A program made the position numbers and the translations under genes. The notes below the pieces were generated by a model. That model searched no databases. It worked only from the letters and a program-made list of their open reading frames with translations, and had not been told where the DNA came from. This document shows, piece by piece, positions 31,224 to 32,173 of a stretch of DNA of 32,173 nucleotides. The stretch comes from PALSA-1180 sp964624625 (GTDB lineage: Bacteria; Oederibacteriota; Muellerivitia; Muellerivitales; Muellerivitaceae), in assembly GCA_964624625.1 (NCBI GenBank), contig CAZUXW010000031.1, positions 1-32,173 on the forward strand, given 5' to 3'. Numbering within the stretch: the stretch's first letter is position 1; each line of letters starts with the position of its first letter.

Positions 31224-32173
31224 ATGAAACCCCCAAACCCAAACACCCCAACCCAGAACGAACCCTATCCTTCGTCCCGTTTTTCGATTTTAAGGGAAAT
31301 CTTCGGCGGAAAAACCGGGGAAAGATGGGATGAACTGGCGCGGGTCGACTTCGAGAAAAAAAGCGGGCAGAAGGAAGGATTGGGCCTTTTCCGGAAATTT
31401 TGGCGCGGCATCCTGGAAAGCCAGGAGTTTACCACCCATCCCCAGGTCGGCAGCGGCCTGCAGGATTATTTTTTGGAAAAATTGCTCGACGACCCCAATC
31501 TATTTCACCGAAAAGCCGAGAAGGCGGGATGGAAGGGGATCACCCCGTCCCTGGCTAGGGAATATTCCGCCGAATTGGCGGATTTTAAAGACCACGTTCT
31601 GGCCGTGGATTGGAACGGCAAATTGGATCGCTTGTTGAAGAAACACGGCCATCCCCGGTTGAGTTTTGACGAAATCAAGGGACTGGAAGTGGAAATGCCC
31701 CTGCCGGTTTGGATGGAAGAGAGGAGGAGGATCAAGACCCTGATTCTCTCCTCCCCTCCCAAGGAAATTCCGGGGCTGGTCGCCGATTATTTTTACCGGA
31801 ACGGTTTAGGGCTGTTCGGCCGTTCCCGGGCCTTCCGCTGGGAAGTTTCCCCGAAAGGAAAAAACGGGCTGGTTCCCATCGAGGCGGTCGATCCTATCCG
31901 CCTGGAAAATTTGGTGGGATATGACGAAGCCAGGCGGGCCCTTTTGGATAACATCGAGGGATTTGTGGCGGGCAAGGGCGCCAACAACGTCCTGATTTAT
32001 GGGGAAAGGGGGACGGGAAAATCCTCGACGGTGAAGGCCCTTCTCAACCACTACCAGGACCGGGGCTTAAGGCTGGTGGAAGTCACGCCAAGGGACCTGA
32101 TGGAATTTCACCAAATCTTGCGGGTCTTGAGGAACCGCCGGGAAAAATTCATCCTGTTCGTGGATGACCTGTC
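31224..32173 (+). CDS. DUF815-type AAA ATPase (partial, runs off window)
   Basis: An open frame of 316 codons with no stop before the window ends. ATG 31224 follows GGGAG by 5 bases. Residues 1-225 form a helical N-terminal region with no family I recognise. The family start is IEAVDPIRLENLVGYDEARR, then Walker A GERGTGKSS (about 260-268), then LRNRREKFILFVDDLS, a Walker B-like strand at the edge. This matches DUF815, bacterial P-loop ATPases of unknown role. It is divergent from the radical SAM gene across an 86-base spacer. Confidence 0.85.
   Translation, partial: MKPPNPNTPTQNEPYPSSRFSILREIFGGKTGERWDELARVDFEKKSGQKEGLGLFRKFWRGILESQEFTTHPQVGSGLQDYFLEKLLDDPNLFHRKAEKAGWKGITPSLAREYSAELADFKDHVLAVDWNGKLDRLLKKHGHPRLSFDEIKGLEVEMPLPVWMEERRRIKTLILSSPPKEIPGLVADYFYRNGLGLFGRSRAFRWEVSPKGKNGLVPIEAVDPIRLENLVGYDEARRALLDNIEGFVAGKGANNVLIYGERGTGKSSTVKALLNHYQDRGLRLVEVTPRDLMEFHQILRVLRNRREKFILFVDDL

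Overview
The window looks like part of the chromosome of a Gram-negative, free-living bacterium, probably a draft or metagenome-assembled genome. Two 100-base N runs (20822-20921 and 24012-24111) mark scaffold joins. Envelope genes dominate: outer-membrane-type beta-barrel, lipoproteins, exported esterases and periplasmic MsrA. Secreted proteins carry long Thr/Pro 'TPTxT' stalks. I associate that style with poorly cultivated lineages, but I cannot name the phylum from the sequence. No rRNA, tRNA, CRISPR array, prophage or transposase gene was seen. Most of the window is moderately GC-rich. About 14.7-18.1 kb is visibly AT-rich and stands out.

Layout. 0-3.1 kb: end of an upstream gene, a small cupin, an exported PHB-depolymerase-like esterase, a membrane-anchored c-type cytochrome and a Sel1-repeat protein. 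3.1-6.6 kb: a membrane H+-pumping pyrophosphatase, a 0.6 kb non-coding stretch with an inverted-repeat element, and an HPr-like phosphocarrier with a strong terminator. 6.6-8.7 kb: an ECF sigma factor and its probable membrane anti-sigma factor, which carries a PrcB-like C-terminal domain; a palindromic repeat lies between them. 9.0-12.2 kb: a MuiA/DUF4139 protein and a Thr/Pro-stalked cupredoxin, each followed by a textbook terminator. 12.2-14.7 kb: a TPR plus beta-barrel outer-membrane protein, exported MsrA and a STAS protein. 14.9-18.0 kb: an AT-rich three-gene minus-strand cluster (GT39-type glycosyltransferase, Thr/Pro/Asn-rich lipoprotein, unknown exported protein). 18.1-20.6 kb: a large sialate-O-acetylesterase-type SGNH hydrolase with two homologous accessory domains. 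20.9-25.1 kb: a small acidic protein, an acyl-CoA dehydrogenase, a gap-truncated HExxH metallopeptidase and a frameshifted LuxR-type regulator. 25.2-28.4 kb: a kelch-repeat exported protein, a decayed gene, and a coupled GNAT acetyltransferase/aldo-keto reductase pair. 28.4-32.2 kb: tandem rhomboids (one intact, one degenerate), an AmmeMemoRadiSam radical SAM enzyme and the start of a DUF815-type AAA ATPase.

There is no single dedicated pathway. The best-supported units are the sigma/anti-sigma pair, the rhomboid pair, the GNAT/AKR pair and the AT-rich glycosyltransferase/stalk-lipoprotein cluster. Non-coding stretches repeatedly hold inverted-repeat elements of at least three sequence families. 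The most interesting leads are the possible O-glycosylation of Thr/Pro stalks by the neighbouring GT-C enzyme, the cupredoxin with an expanded Cys-containing copper loop, the degenerate rhomboid paralogue, and the poly-A frameshift in the LuxR-type gene.
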